The notes beneath the pieces were generated by a model that did no database searches, had not been told where the DNA came from, and worked only from the letters and a program-made list of their open reading frames with translations. 64,000 nucleotides of DNA from Planctomycetota bacterium (lineage in GTDB: Bacteria; Planctomycetota; UBA1135; UBA2386), in NCBI GenBank assembly GCA_016716265.1, contig JADJWQ010000006.1:1488001-1552000 (forward strand), written 5' to 3'. Each line of letters opens with the position of its first letter. The first letter of the stretch is position 1. The position numbers were made by a program, and so were the translations under genes. This document shows positions 42,537-51,560 of this stretch, in pieces.

Positions 42537-45500
42537 TCAACGACGCTCGTCGCCAGCCGCGCCCGTCGGAGTAGCGGTGGGCGGCGAATCCAGCAGTTCG
42601 AGGATCGGCGCGGGGATCGAGAAGCTCGGCGACGCGGCAGCCCTGCGAATCCCGTCGACGCGCGCCGCGAGGTCGGGACGCCCGAGCGATCGGAGCGCCT
42701 GCGCACCGGTCGCCCAACCGAGCTCCGTGAGGCCCTCGGTGCACAGCGTGCCGAACAACTTGATCACGCAACGTGGCGCCGCGCCGAGGCGCAGGTCCAG
42801 CAGGGCCCGCATCTCGCGCATCACGCGGCGCACGGGCGGCCCGCTGCCCCAGGTGACGTGGCCGTCGACGCGTGGAATCGCGTCGTCGAGGTAGCGCGCC
42901 ACGGTCGCCAACGAGTCTCTCGACGCCGTGGGATCGCCGAGCACCTCGAATGCCCGCGGGAACCACAGGAGCGGGTCGTCGGTGTCGAGGAGCGCCACCT
43001 GCCGGGCGACCTCGGCCGCGACGTCGGGCGACACGTCCATGGTCCCGATCCGCGCCTGCAAGTCGGCACGACCGAGCGATTGCGCGACGCATCGGTTCAC
43101 CGCATCGGTGGCGCGCTGCTGCACCAATCGAGCGTGCCGGATCGCCTGCACGCGCGGCCGACGTGCGACCGTATCCCAGAGCTCGACGACGCCATCTGCG
43201 AGCACGAGCAGGCTCGTGCCGGCGGCATCGACGTGCAGGTGTTCGACCGCTCCCGAGACCCGCCAGCGCGCCGTCACCGCGCTCCAGGACAACCGCGTCG
43301 CGCACACCGCGCGGTCCGCGCCACCGCTGAACAGCGTGTCGCCGTCCGGTGTGAACGCCAACGCGAGCACCTTGCCGCCGTGCGCCTGCAGCGTGAGCTC
43401 GGGGCTCGCGGCGCCGCGACGCCAGACCTCGACCTGTCCCGACGCACGCCCCAGGGCCCAACGGGTCTGGTCGAAGCAGATCGCCAGTGCGGTGACCGCG
43501 TCGGGCTCCCCCAGCGGCCGAGTGCTCGCGATCCGGACGGCCACGTCCGAGCCGCCGCGGCGAAGCTCGTAGACGCAGCCGTCGTCGCCGCCGGCAAGCA
43601 GCCAGGCCCCGTCGGCCGCCAGGGTCAGCGCACGCAGCGGACCCTCGGCGCGTACGAAACCCACGGGCTGCGGCGGGAGGCCGGCGTCGCCATCGCCGCA
43701 GTCCCACATCCTGGCCGTGCGGTCCTCTCCGCAGCTCGCGACCACCCTGCCGTCGGCCGAGATCGCCGCAGCCAGGACCAACCGATCCCGTCGCGCGCCC
43801 GACTCGTCTACCGCGTGCATGTCGTGCCCGTTCAGCGATGCGACCATCGCGCCGGAGGCCGTGTCGAGGACGTACGGGCGTTCTCCCAACTCGACGATCA
43901 CAGCGCGGCTCGCACGCGACGCGAGCGCCACCTGACGGAATCTGCCGTTGTAGATGGACGAGGCCTGCGGCAGCCGTGTGACAACCACGCCCCGTGTGAG
44001 ATCGATGACCTCGAGGGTTCCGTCGTTCTCGCCGACCAGCGCGACGCGGTGCTCGAGGTCGGCGGACGCGGCTCTCGGGAGCCCACAGGTAGGGCGCCAC
44101 CGTGGTCGCTCCCTGGCGATCCCCCAGATCCGCACGGTGCCGTCACGTGCGACCGACGCCACCTCGACGCCATCCGAGGTCATCGCCATCGACCTGACCT
44201 CGTCGTCATGACCGAGCAGGCGCGCCCCAGGGAGGTTCTGGAACGCATTGACGACGGTCAACGTGCGGTCCTCGCTCCCGGCAGCGATCAGTCCCGTCGA
44301 GCTATCCGTCACCACGGAGAGCACTCGACTCTCGTGGAGACGGTAGTAGCGATACAGCTGTAGATCGGTGACGTCGTAGACGGCCACACCACCCTCGTTG
44401 GTGCCGAACGCGATCAGCTCGTCGGTGAGGAAACCGATCTGCTGGGGGAATACGCCGATCTCGCTCCTGCCGCTGCTGAACCGCCACGGTTGATCCGTCG
44501 AGCTCGCGGCGCGCCAGGAGTCCGTGTCCCACCGCACCAGGGAGTCGTTCGCGAGCTTCGCGACGAGTTGATCGCCGCCTGGCGAGAATGCGAGCGCCGT
44601 GATCGCTCGGCCCACGGCGGCCACCGGGTCTTCGACCGCAGGAAGCTCGAGCTCGCGGACCGTCTCGCCGGATTCGACGTCGACCACGACCACACGGCGG
44701 AAGCCCGCCCCCGCTGCCAGCCAGCTTCGGGTAGGGTGGAACGCGAGCGAGTCGATGCAATCGAAGTAGTCGTCGGACCTGAGCTGCAACCTGCGCAGCA
44801 CTCGACCGTCGCTCGTGTCGAGCACGTGGACCACTCCGAGCGAATCCCCGCTGGCGACGAGGTGACCATCGCTCGACGAGGCCATGCAATCGGCCCCGAA
44901 CTCGTGTGGACTCGCACGCCAGCGCTCGGCACCCGTGCCGAGTTCGATACAGCGAAGCTGCGGATCGCCGTTGCCGCCGAACGCGACCCAGGCACCGTCG
45001 GGAGCGATCGAGACGGACGTCGGCCGCGTGGCGGAGGCGTCGATCCGGACCACGCTCGCGTCAGTCAGATACCGCATGAGCTGCCACTCGATCCCCCGCT
45101 CGCCCGGAGCACACGCGGCCAATTGCGTCCGCGCCCCCGGAGCATCGAGCGCCTCGATCGCAGCCCCGGCGGCGGCGAGCCTCGCGATGTAGCCCTGTCG
45201 CTGCGCCTCGACCGTAGCCCGGCGCGCGGCCTCCGCCTCGCGCTCCGCATCGGCCGCCCGCTCGCGCTCCCGCTGCTCCGCGACGGTCGCCCTGCCTGCG
45301 CTGGCGCGCGCATGCTCCGCCTGACGCACGGCGTCGAAGCGCGCGGCCTCCGCCTCGGTCGCCCGGACGCGCGCCTCCCGATACTGCCGGAACGCCACGC
45401 CGCCGAGCGTCACCCCGACCACGAGCAGCAACGCGGCCGCGATCACGTGCACCCGGTTCCGCCGGACGAACTTGCGCAGCCGGTAGCCGACGCCGGGCGG

Positions 45501-46625
45501 ACCCGCCAGCACGGGCTGCAGGTCCAGGTAGCGCTGGATGTCCGCGGCCAGCGCGCTGGCCGAGTCGTAGCGCCGCTCGGGTTCCTTCGCGAGCGTCCTG
45601 CCGACGACCCAGTCCAGGTCACCGCGCAGCTCCCGGCGCAGCAGTTGGAGCGTCGTGCGGCGCTGCGACGCCGCCTCGGCACCGGCGCGGCCGAGTGCAC
45701 CGATCCGGACGCTCGGGGTCGGCGGGTCCTTCTCCCTGACGAGCCGGAGTGCCTCCAGCGGTCCGGCAGTGCGCAGCTCAGCGGAGCTCAGCGGCAGTTC
45801 GCCGGTCAGCAGCTCGTAGAGCATCACGCCCAACGAGTAGACGTCGGCGCGCGCGTCGATGACCTCGCCGTCGCCCGCGGCCTGCTCGGGGGCCATGTAT
45901 TCGAGCGTGCCGAGGATGCGATCGTGCTGCGTGAACAGCGTTACGTCGAGGAAGTCGCGGTTGGTGGCCTTGGCCAGACCGAAGTCGAGGATCTTCACGA
46001 CGGGCTGCTCGCCCTCGCGCGTCACGAGCACATTGCCCGGCTTCAGATCGCGGTGGACGACGCCCTTCTGGTGGGCGTGGTGGACGCCGTGACACACCTC
46101 CTGGAACAGCGCAAGGCGCTCCGCCAGCGACGCGCGGTGTTTGTCGCACCAGCGGTTCAACGGGAGGCCCTCGACCAGCTCCATCACGAAATACGGCTCG
46201 CCGCGGTCCGTCTCCCCGGCATCGAGAACGCGCGCGATCGAGCGGTGACTCATCGCCGCCAGCGCGCGCCGCTCGAGCTCGAAGCGCGCGAGTACCTCGC
46301 GCGTCGCGAGACCGCGCTTTACGACCTTGATCGCCACGTCCTGTCGCACCGGCGCGCGGCGCTGCGCCCGGTAGACCTCGCCCATGCCACCGGTCCCGAT
46401 CCGGTCGAGCACCCGATAGGGCCCGATCCACTCGGGCGGTTCACTCCGCTCCCGCCGATGGCTGGACGCGAGAGCCTCGAGCACGTCAGCGTGGTCGGGA
46501 TGGCTCGCGATCAGTGCGCCGAGGCCGCGCTGCAGCGCATCCGCGTCCGACACCGTGTCGACGAGCGCGAGGAACGCGGAGAACACCTGGTCCGGAAGGT
46601 CATCAGGCCGATCGAGCGTGGCCAT
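42537..46625 (-). CDS. Ser/Thr protein kinase with membrane segment and WD40 propeller
   Basis: 1362 aa. Order of parts: a short N-terminal helical region (residues ~1-65); a Hanks-type kinase (about 66-370) with Gly loop IGTGGMGEVY, Lys in VAIKVVKRG, HRDLKPGN, ILDFGLAKA and the activation segment GTLEYMAPEQA, so it should be active; a membrane helix (about 395-415, VIAAALLLVVGVTLGGVAF); a coiled coil rich in Ala/Glu/Arg (about 420-485); then some twelve WD40-like repeats (for example LHESRVLSVVTDSSTGLIAAGSEDRTLTVV and HGGKVLALAFTPDGDTLFSGGADRAV) and a C-terminal helical part. Typical of planctomycete kinase receptors whose external propeller senses a ligand. Substrates are unknown; the neighbouring TPR and sulfatase-modifying-factor-like proteins are candidates. 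Confidence 0.93.
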   Translation of the reverse strand: MATLDRPDDLPDQVFSAFLALVDTVSDADALQRGLGALIASHPDHADVLEALASSHRRERSEPPEWIGPYRVLDRIGTGGMGEVYRAQRRAPVRQDVAIKVVKRGLATREVLARFELERRALAAMSHRSIARVLDAGETDRGEPYFVMELVEGLPLNRWCDKHRASLAERLALFQEVCHGVHHAHQKGVVHRDLKPGNVLVTREGEQPVVKILDFGLAKATNRDFLDVTLFTQHDRILGTLEYMAPEQAAGDGEVIDARADVYSLGVMLYELLTGELPLSSAELRTAGPLEALRLVREKDPPTPSVRIGALGRAGAEAASQRRTTLQLLRRELRGDLDWVVGRTLAKEPERRYDSASALAADIQRYLDLQPVLAGPPGVGYRLRKFVRRNRVHVIAAALLLVVGVTLGGVAFRQYREARVRATEAEAARFDAVRQAEHARASAGRATVAEQRERERAADAEREAEAARRATVEAQRQGYIARLAAAGAAIEALDAPGARTQLAACAPGERGIEWQLMRYLTDASVVRIDASATRPTSVSIAPDGAWVAFGGNGDPQLRCIELGTGAERWRASPHEFGADCMASSSDGHLVASGDSLGVVHVLDTSDGRVLRRLQLRSDDYFDCIDSLAFHPTRSWLAAGAGFRRVVVVDVESGETVRELELPAVEDPVAAVGRAITALAFSPGGDQLVAKLANDSLVRWDTDSWRAASSTDQPWRFSSGRSEIGVFPQQIGFLTDELIAFGTNEGGVAVYDVTDLQLYRYYRLHESRVLSVVTDSSTGLIAAGSEDRTLTVVNAFQNLPGARLLGHDDEVRSMAMTSDGVEVASVARDGTVRIWGIARERPRWRPTCGLPRAASADLEHRVALVGENDGTLEVIDLTRGVVVTRLPQASSIYNGRFRQVALASRASRAVIVELGERPYVLDTASGAMVASLNGHDMHAVDESGARRDRLVLAAAISADGRVVASCGEDRTARMWDCGDGDAGLPPQPVGFVRAEGPLRALTLAADGAWLLAGGDDGCVYELRRGGSDVAVRIASTRPLGEPDAVTALAICFDQTRWALGRASGQVEVWRRGAASPELTLQAHGGKVLALAFTPDGDTLFSGGADRAVCATRLSWSAVTARWRVSGAVEHLHVDAAGTSLLVLADGVVELWDTVARRPRVQAIRHARLVQQRATDAVNRCVAQSLGRADLQARIGTMDVSPDVAAEVARQVALLDTDDPLLWFPRAFEVLGDPTASRDSLATVARYLDDAIPRVDGHVTWGSGPPVRRVMREMRALLDLRLGAAPRCVIKLFGTLCTEGLTELGWATGAQALRSLGRPDLAARVDGIRRAAASPSFSIPAPILELLDSPPTATPTGAAGDERR

Positions 46626-46646
46626 GGTCGGGAGGGGAGCGCGCCG

Positions 46647-46652
46647 ACGTTA
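46647..46652 (-). promoter_or_regulatory. Putative -10 (TAACGT) for Ser/Thr kinase gene
   Basis: Minus-strand TAACGT ending 21 nt before ATG 46625. Spacing allows a very short leader. Weak evidence. Confidence 0.25.
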
Positions 46653-46721
46653 GCACGCACGCCGTGACGCGACAGACCGGCCGACCGCGAGGAAGCGGTT
46701 CGACCGGTCCTCGGTCAGCGG

Positions 46722-47062
46722 TCAGCTCCGGCCGAGCACGGCCAGCGCTACCCGTGGACCGACGGTGCGTGCTGCGCACTCGCCGGCGGCGAGCAGACCG
46801 AACCGAGCCCGCGGCGTGAGCACGACCTGCCACCTCATCTCGTGCGCCAACTCGGCTGCTTCGGGCGCTTCGACTTCCTCGTTCGTACCGTCGTCCGAAT
46901 CGCGTTCACCACCGCACCCGGGGGCACCACCTCGCCGGGAGCCGCGACCGGGTGCAGCCGCTGGCGCACCTCGAAGCGCACGCTCACGCCATCGAGCAGA
47001 TCGACGCTCTCGGCCTGCGCGACACCCTCGGCCGACGCCACGTGCAGCGATTCCGTCCGCAC
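46722..47062 (-). pseudogene. Third gene of the TPR/SUMF-like operon, frameshifted
   Basis: GTG 47062 lies 17 nt after the stop of the 47080-48210 gene. From it, one frame reads like protein (SLHVASAEGVAQAESVDLLD, then GVSVRFEVRQRLHPVAAP and GEVVPP) and then loses coding character; the frame one base back takes over (ERDSDDGTNEEVEAPEAAEL, AHEMRWQVVLTPRARFGLLA) and ends at TGA 46722-46724. The switch falls near a CCCCCGGG run at about 46915-46922; adding one base there joins both parts into ~114 residues without a stop. Either this is a real frameshift, a programmed shift, or a sequence error at a homopolymer. No family is recognised. Confidence 0.4.
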
Positions 47063-47079
47063 AGCGCCCGCCGAGCGCG

Positions 47080-48210
47080 TCAGTCCGTGCGGCGGGGCAG
47101 GCTCATGGCTGGGCGGAAGCCGACGTCGCAGGCACGCTGGTCCCGGAGCATTCCATTGCGAGCCGCCGAGCGGCACCCGATGGGCGGATCGAGGAACGAG
47201 CCGCCGCGGATACAGCGGTATCCGGAGTCGTCCTCCGCCATGGGCTCCGGGGCGCGCCGGTCGCGCGGTGCCGTCGCGCTCGCCGCCAGGACGTAGGCGT
47301 CGTGCCGGTAGTGGTCGGCACACCATTCACTGACGTTGCCCGCCATGTCCCGGAGACCGAACGCATTCGGCACGAGACTGCCGACCGGCGCGATCAGTGG
47401 GTACGGATCCGGGAAGGCCGGCCAGGGATCGGGGCGCCGGACGCTGCCGAGCCCGTTGGCGCACGTCGCGCCACCGGCGACGGCGTCACCCCACCAGAAG
47501 CGCGCCGAGCTTCCCGCCCGACACGCGTACTCCCATTCCGCCTCGGCCGGCAATCGCATCTGGAAGTGGTCGCAGAACGCGACGGCGTCGCGCCAGGAGA
47601 TCTGCGTGACCGGATGATCCTCGCGAAGCTCGAACCCGTCCGCGGGCCCGAGCTCCGGCAGCGTGTCGCTCCACCGCGCGTCGTCGCTCCGCTCGCGAAG
47701 CAGGCGACCGCCGTCGTTGCGCAGCGTGAATCCACCGCGGCCCCATTGGTTACCGCGCTCCGCTTCGGTCACGTAGCCGGCATGCGCTGCGAAGCGCCGC
47801 CATTGCGCGATCGTGACCTCGGTCTCGGCGAGGTAGAAGGGACCGATCTCGCGCTCGTGCGCGGGCGACTCGCGCGCCGCCAGATCGTCGGGATCGACAG
47901 GCCGCCAGAAGCCCACGTTCGGCGAGGGCACGAACCCCAGCCCGTCGGTCTCGTGCTCCGTGGCACCGATGGTGCAGGTGCCGCCCGGGATCAGCCGCAG
48001 CCGGATGCCGGTCACCTGATGCACGATCACGCTGCACCAGCCACCGACGTCCTCGTCACTCGCCGGCCAGAACCCCGCCGGGCAATGCACCCCGGCCCGC
48101 AACACGATCGGCGGGGATGGTAGCTCCGCAGGAGTCGCCTCCGGTCCACCACAGCCACCTGCGGCCAGCATTGCGACGATCGAGAAGCGGGCGAATCGAG
48201 TGCGGTGCAT
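47080..48210 (-). CDS. Lipoprotein of the sulfatase-modifying-factor (FGE-like) family
   Basis: 376 aa. The signal ends in the lipobox MLAAGGC, so the protein is lipid-anchored. The body matches the FGE-sulfatase (SUMF1/DUF323) fold: IPGGTCTIGATEHE, FYLAETEVTIAQW, HPVTQISWRDAVAFCDHFQMRLPAEAEWEYACRAG, GLRDMAGNVSEWCAD, YRCIRGGSF and DVGFRPAMSL. In true formylglycine-generating enzymes two Cys lie after the RGGSF motif; here the first position is Asp (GGSFLDPPIGC) and only the second Cys remains. It is therefore probably not an FGE but a binding or other-activity relative, as in EgtB or PvdO groups. The ATG overlaps the TPR-protein stop by one base (TGATG), so the two are coupled. Confidence 0.87.
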   Translation of the reverse strand: MHRTRFARFSIVAMLAAGGCGGPEATPAELPSPPIVLRAGVHCPAGFWPASDEDVGGWCSVIVHQVTGIRLRLIPGGTCTIGATEHETDGLGFVPSPNVGFWRPVDPDDLAARESPAHEREIGPFYLAETEVTIAQWRRFAAHAGYVTEAERGNQWGRGGFTLRNDGGRLLRERSDDARWSDTLPELGPADGFELREDHPVTQISWRDAVAFCDHFQMRLPAEAEWEYACRAGSSARFWWGDAVAGGATCANGLGSVRRPDPWPAFPDPYPLIAPVGSLVPNAFGLRDMAGNVSEWCADHYRHDAYVLAASATAPRDRRAPEPMAEDDSGYRCIRGGSFLDPPIGCRSAARNGMLRDQRACDVGFRPAMSLPRRTD

Positions 48211-50678
48211 CAGCGATCCTCACCGTCCTTCGTTGCGAGCCACGGCAGCTCCGTCAGCCAGTGCGCGGCGCGCTCCGCGTCCAGAGGCTCGAGCCGATGA
48301 TGCCAACGGCGCGCCTCGGGCCGGTCGTCGCGCGCCGCCGCGAGGCGCAGGCCGAGCTCGGCGGTGCGGGCCGAATCCGGCCGCGCGCGCTGGACGAGCT
48401 CGAATGCAAGTCGGGTATCGGGCCGGTCGACGGCGCCGAGGTCGAGCAGTCGCTCCGCCAGCGCCGCCGGGGCGTCGCCCAGCTCCGCCCCCGCGTCGAG
48501 GGCGGCGCGCGCCGCGTCGAGCGCGATCCGGAGCCGCTCGGACCAGCGGCCGAGCGCGAGCTGCAGCCACTCGGCGCGCGCCGCGTGCGTCGCCACGGTG
48601 GTGCGGTCGAGACACGCCGCGACGTTGCGGAGCTGCAGCGCATCCAGGCTGACCGCCAGGCAGAGCGCGCACGCGCGCCGTCCGCTCGCGAGCACCTGGT
48701 CCGGATCGAGGACCAGCGCTTCCTCGAAGGCCCGCGCGGCCGCCTCGAGCTCGTCGAGGCGCACGAGCCCCACGCTCGCCGGTCCCTTCGGAGCGCGTTC
48801 GAACGCCGCATCGAAGCGGGCGAGCCCTTCGAGGACGTGGTACAGCGGCACGTCCGGAGCCGCGCGCACCACTGCCTCGGCCGCCGCGACCGCCTCGCGC
48901 GCGCGCCCGTCGCAGCGCAGCGCCTCCGCGTGCAGCGCGGCGCCGGCCGGCCAGACGTCCGGCGTCGCCTCGTCGGTGCGGAGCAGCGCGAGCGCGTCGC
49001 GCGCACGGCCGGTGCGCAACAGCGCGCCAGCGACCGCGCTGAGCCCCTCGCGCACATCGACACGGGCGGCGAGATCCTCGAGCACGTCGTCCGGGCTGCG
49101 CTCGCCGAGCGCCCGCGCCGCCTCGTCGCACAATGGCCCGCTGGCAGCTCCGTCGAGCAGCGGGGGCACGACGGCTGGGATCGCCACGAGCGTCTGTTGC
49201 CGGAGCTCGGCGACCACCGCCTCGACCTCGGCCAGGCCGAGCTCGCGCCGGCGCCGGCATTCCTCGAGCAGGCCTCGGCTGTTGACGAGGAACGTCGACG
49301 CGACCTGGAACGCCTCCGGATCCGCGGCGACGCCGACCTTCGACAGGACCTCGACCGCGCGCTGCGCCGCCGCCTCGGCCGCGGTGAAGTCGCAGCGGCC
49401 GGCGTGCAGGAGCGCACGATTGCAGAGCAGACCGCCGAGCCGGCACTGCTCGGCCGGCACCGGCGGCGCGCCGTCCAGCCGCGCGATCGCGGCATCCATC
49501 ACACCTGCGGCACGCTCGAACGCACCAAGCCCCTCGTAGCGGGTCCCCAGCAGGTTGGCGAGGCGCAGGAACATCACGCGGAGCACCGGATCACCGCCGG
49601 CGTCGAGGGTGCGGCTCGCGACACGGAAGGCGCGTTCGAAGTCGAGGTTCGCGCTGTCCGGCGCGCGTTCGGAGGCCTGGATCCCGGCATTGTGGTAGCA
49701 CTCGACCGCGCAGCCGGCGGGATCACCGGTGGCCGGCAACGCGGGCGCGTTGATCGCGACGCCGTCGGCCTGGCTGGTATCCGGCAGCAGGCTCCGCACG
49801 AACGCACCCAGTCGCTCCGAGCCGTCCGTCGTGAGCAGGTCCGGATCGACCGCCAGATAGGCCTGCGCGGCGCGGTGCGTGAACGTGGCGAGATCGGACG
49901 GCGGGGTCGACGAGGACTCGGCCGCGAACGCGCAGGAATGGAGCACCCGCGGGCGCAGGGCTCGCAGCTCCCGGGCAGCGACGTCGAGGCCCCGCTGCTC
50001 GGCATCGTCCGCGAGGGAGCCGAGTCCGGCCGCGATCTCGAGCGCGTCGTCGAGGCCGGCCCGGGTCTCGCCGGCGTCGATCCGGCACCGCGCGGCATGC
50101 CACTCGGCCACCAGCGCGAGCCAGCGGTGGTAGATGCCCGGCTGCGACCGGAGCCCGCGCCAGAGCTCGGCGGCGCGGAACGCGGCAGTGCGCGCCTCGG
50201 CGCAGCGACCGAGGTCGCTGAGACAGAAGGCCAGATCGAGCTGCAGCGCGGCTTCCCGCGCACGGCGCGCATCGAACGCATCCGGATCGGCCGGCCGGCG
50301 GTCGACGTCCAGCAGACGAAGCGCGTTCCGACATTGCCGCTCCACCACGGCGACCTGCGCTTCGGCATGGAGCACCGCATACGGGCAGCCGAGCTCCTGG
50401 ACGACCTCGCGGCAGCTTGCCTCGTAGCTCTTCGCATCCGAACCGCCTGCGCCCTCCGACGGCGAGGGATGGAGGATGGCGCGCAGCTCGACCCCGAGCA
50501 CGAGGTCCGGCCGGTGGAACCTGGGGTTCGGGACGAGTCCGTGCTTGTCCGCGCCGCCGAGCTTCCCGGGGTGTCCCGTGGGCGACCGCCGTCCACCCTG
50601 ACCGCCACGGCGCTGACTCTCGAGAATCGCGCCGACCACGATCGCGAAGGCCATGACGACGAAGAGGATCAGCTTCAT
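48210..50678 (-). CDS. Membrane-anchored TPR-like protein
   Basis: 822 aa. One N-terminal membrane helix (LILFVVMAFAIVVGAIL) is followed by a basic Gly/Arg linker and a long alpha-helical array with tetratricopeptide-type repeats, e.g. LGRCAEARTAAFRAAELWRGL, LLCNRALLHAGRCDFTAAEAAAQRAVEVL and LARFDAAFERAPKG...AARAFEEALVLDPDQVLA. TPR arrays hold protein complexes together. It is the first gene of a coupled operon with the SUMF-like lipoprotein, followed by a frameshifted small gene. Divergent from the gene at 51018. A likely scaffold or partner for the Ser/Thr kinase region, which is inference. Confidence 0.8.
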   Translation of the reverse strand: MKLILFVVMAFAIVVGAILESQRRGGQGGRRSPTGHPGKLGGADKHGLVPNPRFHRPDLVLGVELRAILHPSPSEGAGGSDAKSYEASCREVVQELGCPYAVLHAEAQVAVVERQCRNALRLLDVDRRPADPDAFDARRAREAALQLDLAFCLSDLGRCAEARTAAFRAAELWRGLRSQPGIYHRWLALVAEWHAARCRIDAGETRAGLDDALEIAAGLGSLADDAEQRGLDVAARELRALRPRVLHSCAFAAESSSTPPSDLATFTHRAAQAYLAVDPDLLTTDGSERLGAFVRSLLPDTSQADGVAINAPALPATGDPAGCAVECYHNAGIQASERAPDSANLDFERAFRVASRTLDAGGDPVLRVMFLRLANLLGTRYEGLGAFERAAGVMDAAIARLDGAPPVPAEQCRLGGLLCNRALLHAGRCDFTAAEAAAQRAVEVLSKVGVAADPEAFQVASTFLVNSRGLLEECRRRRELGLAEVEAVVAELRQQTLVAIPAVVPPLLDGAASGPLCDEAARALGERSPDDVLEDLAARVDVREGLSAVAGALLRTGRARDALALLRTDEATPDVWPAGAALHAEALRCDGRAREAVAAAEAVVRAAPDVPLYHVLEGLARFDAAFERAPKGPASVGLVRLDELEAAARAFEEALVLDPDQVLASGRRACALCLAVSLDALQLRNVAACLDRTTVATHAARAEWLQLALGRWSERLRIALDAARAALDAGAELGDAPAALAERLLDLGAVDRPDTRLAFELVQRARPDSARTAELGLRLAAARDDRPEARRWHHRLEPLDAERAAHWLTELPWLATKDGEDR

Positions 50679-51017
50679 GTTCGACCGTGTTGTCGGGACA
50701 TGTCACGCAGGCAGGTGACGCGCGGCGAGCCGGCCGCGCTCGTGCACGCGATCGGCACGAGCGCCGGAAGCATCCGGACCTCGGGAAACCCGTCAAGAGG
50801 GCCAGAGCGGACCCGCGGCCCGGCGCGTTCCACCCGCGGAGGTCGGTCCGCCGAGCCCCGACCCTCGCGCGACCCGACTGCATTGCCGCGGAACGCGGGG
50901 GGCTTGCTGCCAGATCGCCGCGTGCGTACGCGTTCCCGGCGCGGAGGCGTCGCGCTGCGCACCTCGCCGCGATGCGCAAGCCCGGACCCCCGACGGCGCG
51001 CCACGGGGGAGCATCCC
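50679..51017. other. 339-bp divergent gap
   Basis: Lies between the TPR-protein gene (minus) and the gene at 51018 (plus) and must hold their promoters. I see no TANNNT at leaderless spacing for either gene, no RNA gene and no convincing small ORF. A GGGGGA about 8 nt before ATG 51018 may act as its Shine-Dalgarno. Confidence 0.4.
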
Positions 51018-51560
51018 ATGAACGAGCTACCGAACGTCCACGGTCTGGTGCCTGCCGACCAGCGCGAGCGCCTGTGCCAGGCGCTCGCGGACTGCGACCA
51101 GCCTGCGTTGTTCGCGGCCTTCGCCGGCTCGGACCGCGCGAGGCTGACGGAGATCGACGCCCGCATCGAACGACACCTGCCCATCCTCCGCCGCGCGCTC
51201 GACGAGTCGCAGCTGTGCCTGCGGCTGAGCACCTTCATGCCGGCGCGGCATGGCGGGTTGTTCTCGGGCGGCATGGTCGAGCGAGTGCCGGTGTTCTCGC
51301 GCCTCGGGATGTCGATGCACCAATTCGTTCAGCGGTACGCCGGCCGTGCGCCCGCCGGTCAGGGGTCGGGACGCATCTCGCGGATGTCGACCGCGGATTT
51401 CCGCGAGATGGACCAATGCTGCCACGAGCTGAACCGGTCCAGCTTCCACGACGTACCGGACCCGACGCGCACCGTCGGCTCGGTTTGCGTCCGGGTGTTC
51501 CACGTCGCCTGTGATCTCGCATATCGGGTGATCGAGTGGGACCACACGCTGGTGCGGTAA
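51018..51560 (+). CDS. Protein of unknown function ending at a suspicious in-frame TAA
   Basis: 180 aa to TAA 51558-51560; no family recognised. It is soluble and mostly helical, with DQRERLCQALADCDQPALFAAFAG, RIERHLPILRRALDESQLCLRL and a Cys-rich C-terminal part (QCCHELNRSSFHDV ... VCVRVFHVACDLAYRVIEWDH). The frame stays open for a further 45 codons after the TAA, to TGA 51696-51698, and that extension reads like genuine protein: VASARTYWDTLPNHLLEFVT and RFNEPYDIRHAVG. TAA is the only such stop I noticed among the window's genes. So this may be a nonsense mutation in an otherwise 226-residue protein, stop-codon readthrough, or a sequence error. Confidence 0.65.
   Translation: MNELPNVHGLVPADQRERLCQALADCDQPALFAAFAGSDRARLTEIDARIERHLPILRRALDESQLCLRLSTFMPARHGGLFSGGMVERVPVFSRLGMSMHQFVQRYAGRAPAGQGSGRISRMSTADFREMDQCCHELNRSSFHDVPDPTRTVGSVCVRVFHVACDLAYRVIEWDHTLVR

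Noticed and set aside
47080..48210. Calling this gene a formylglycine-generating enzyme
   Set aside because: The position of the first of the two active Cys is Asp, so the catalytic pair is incomplete.
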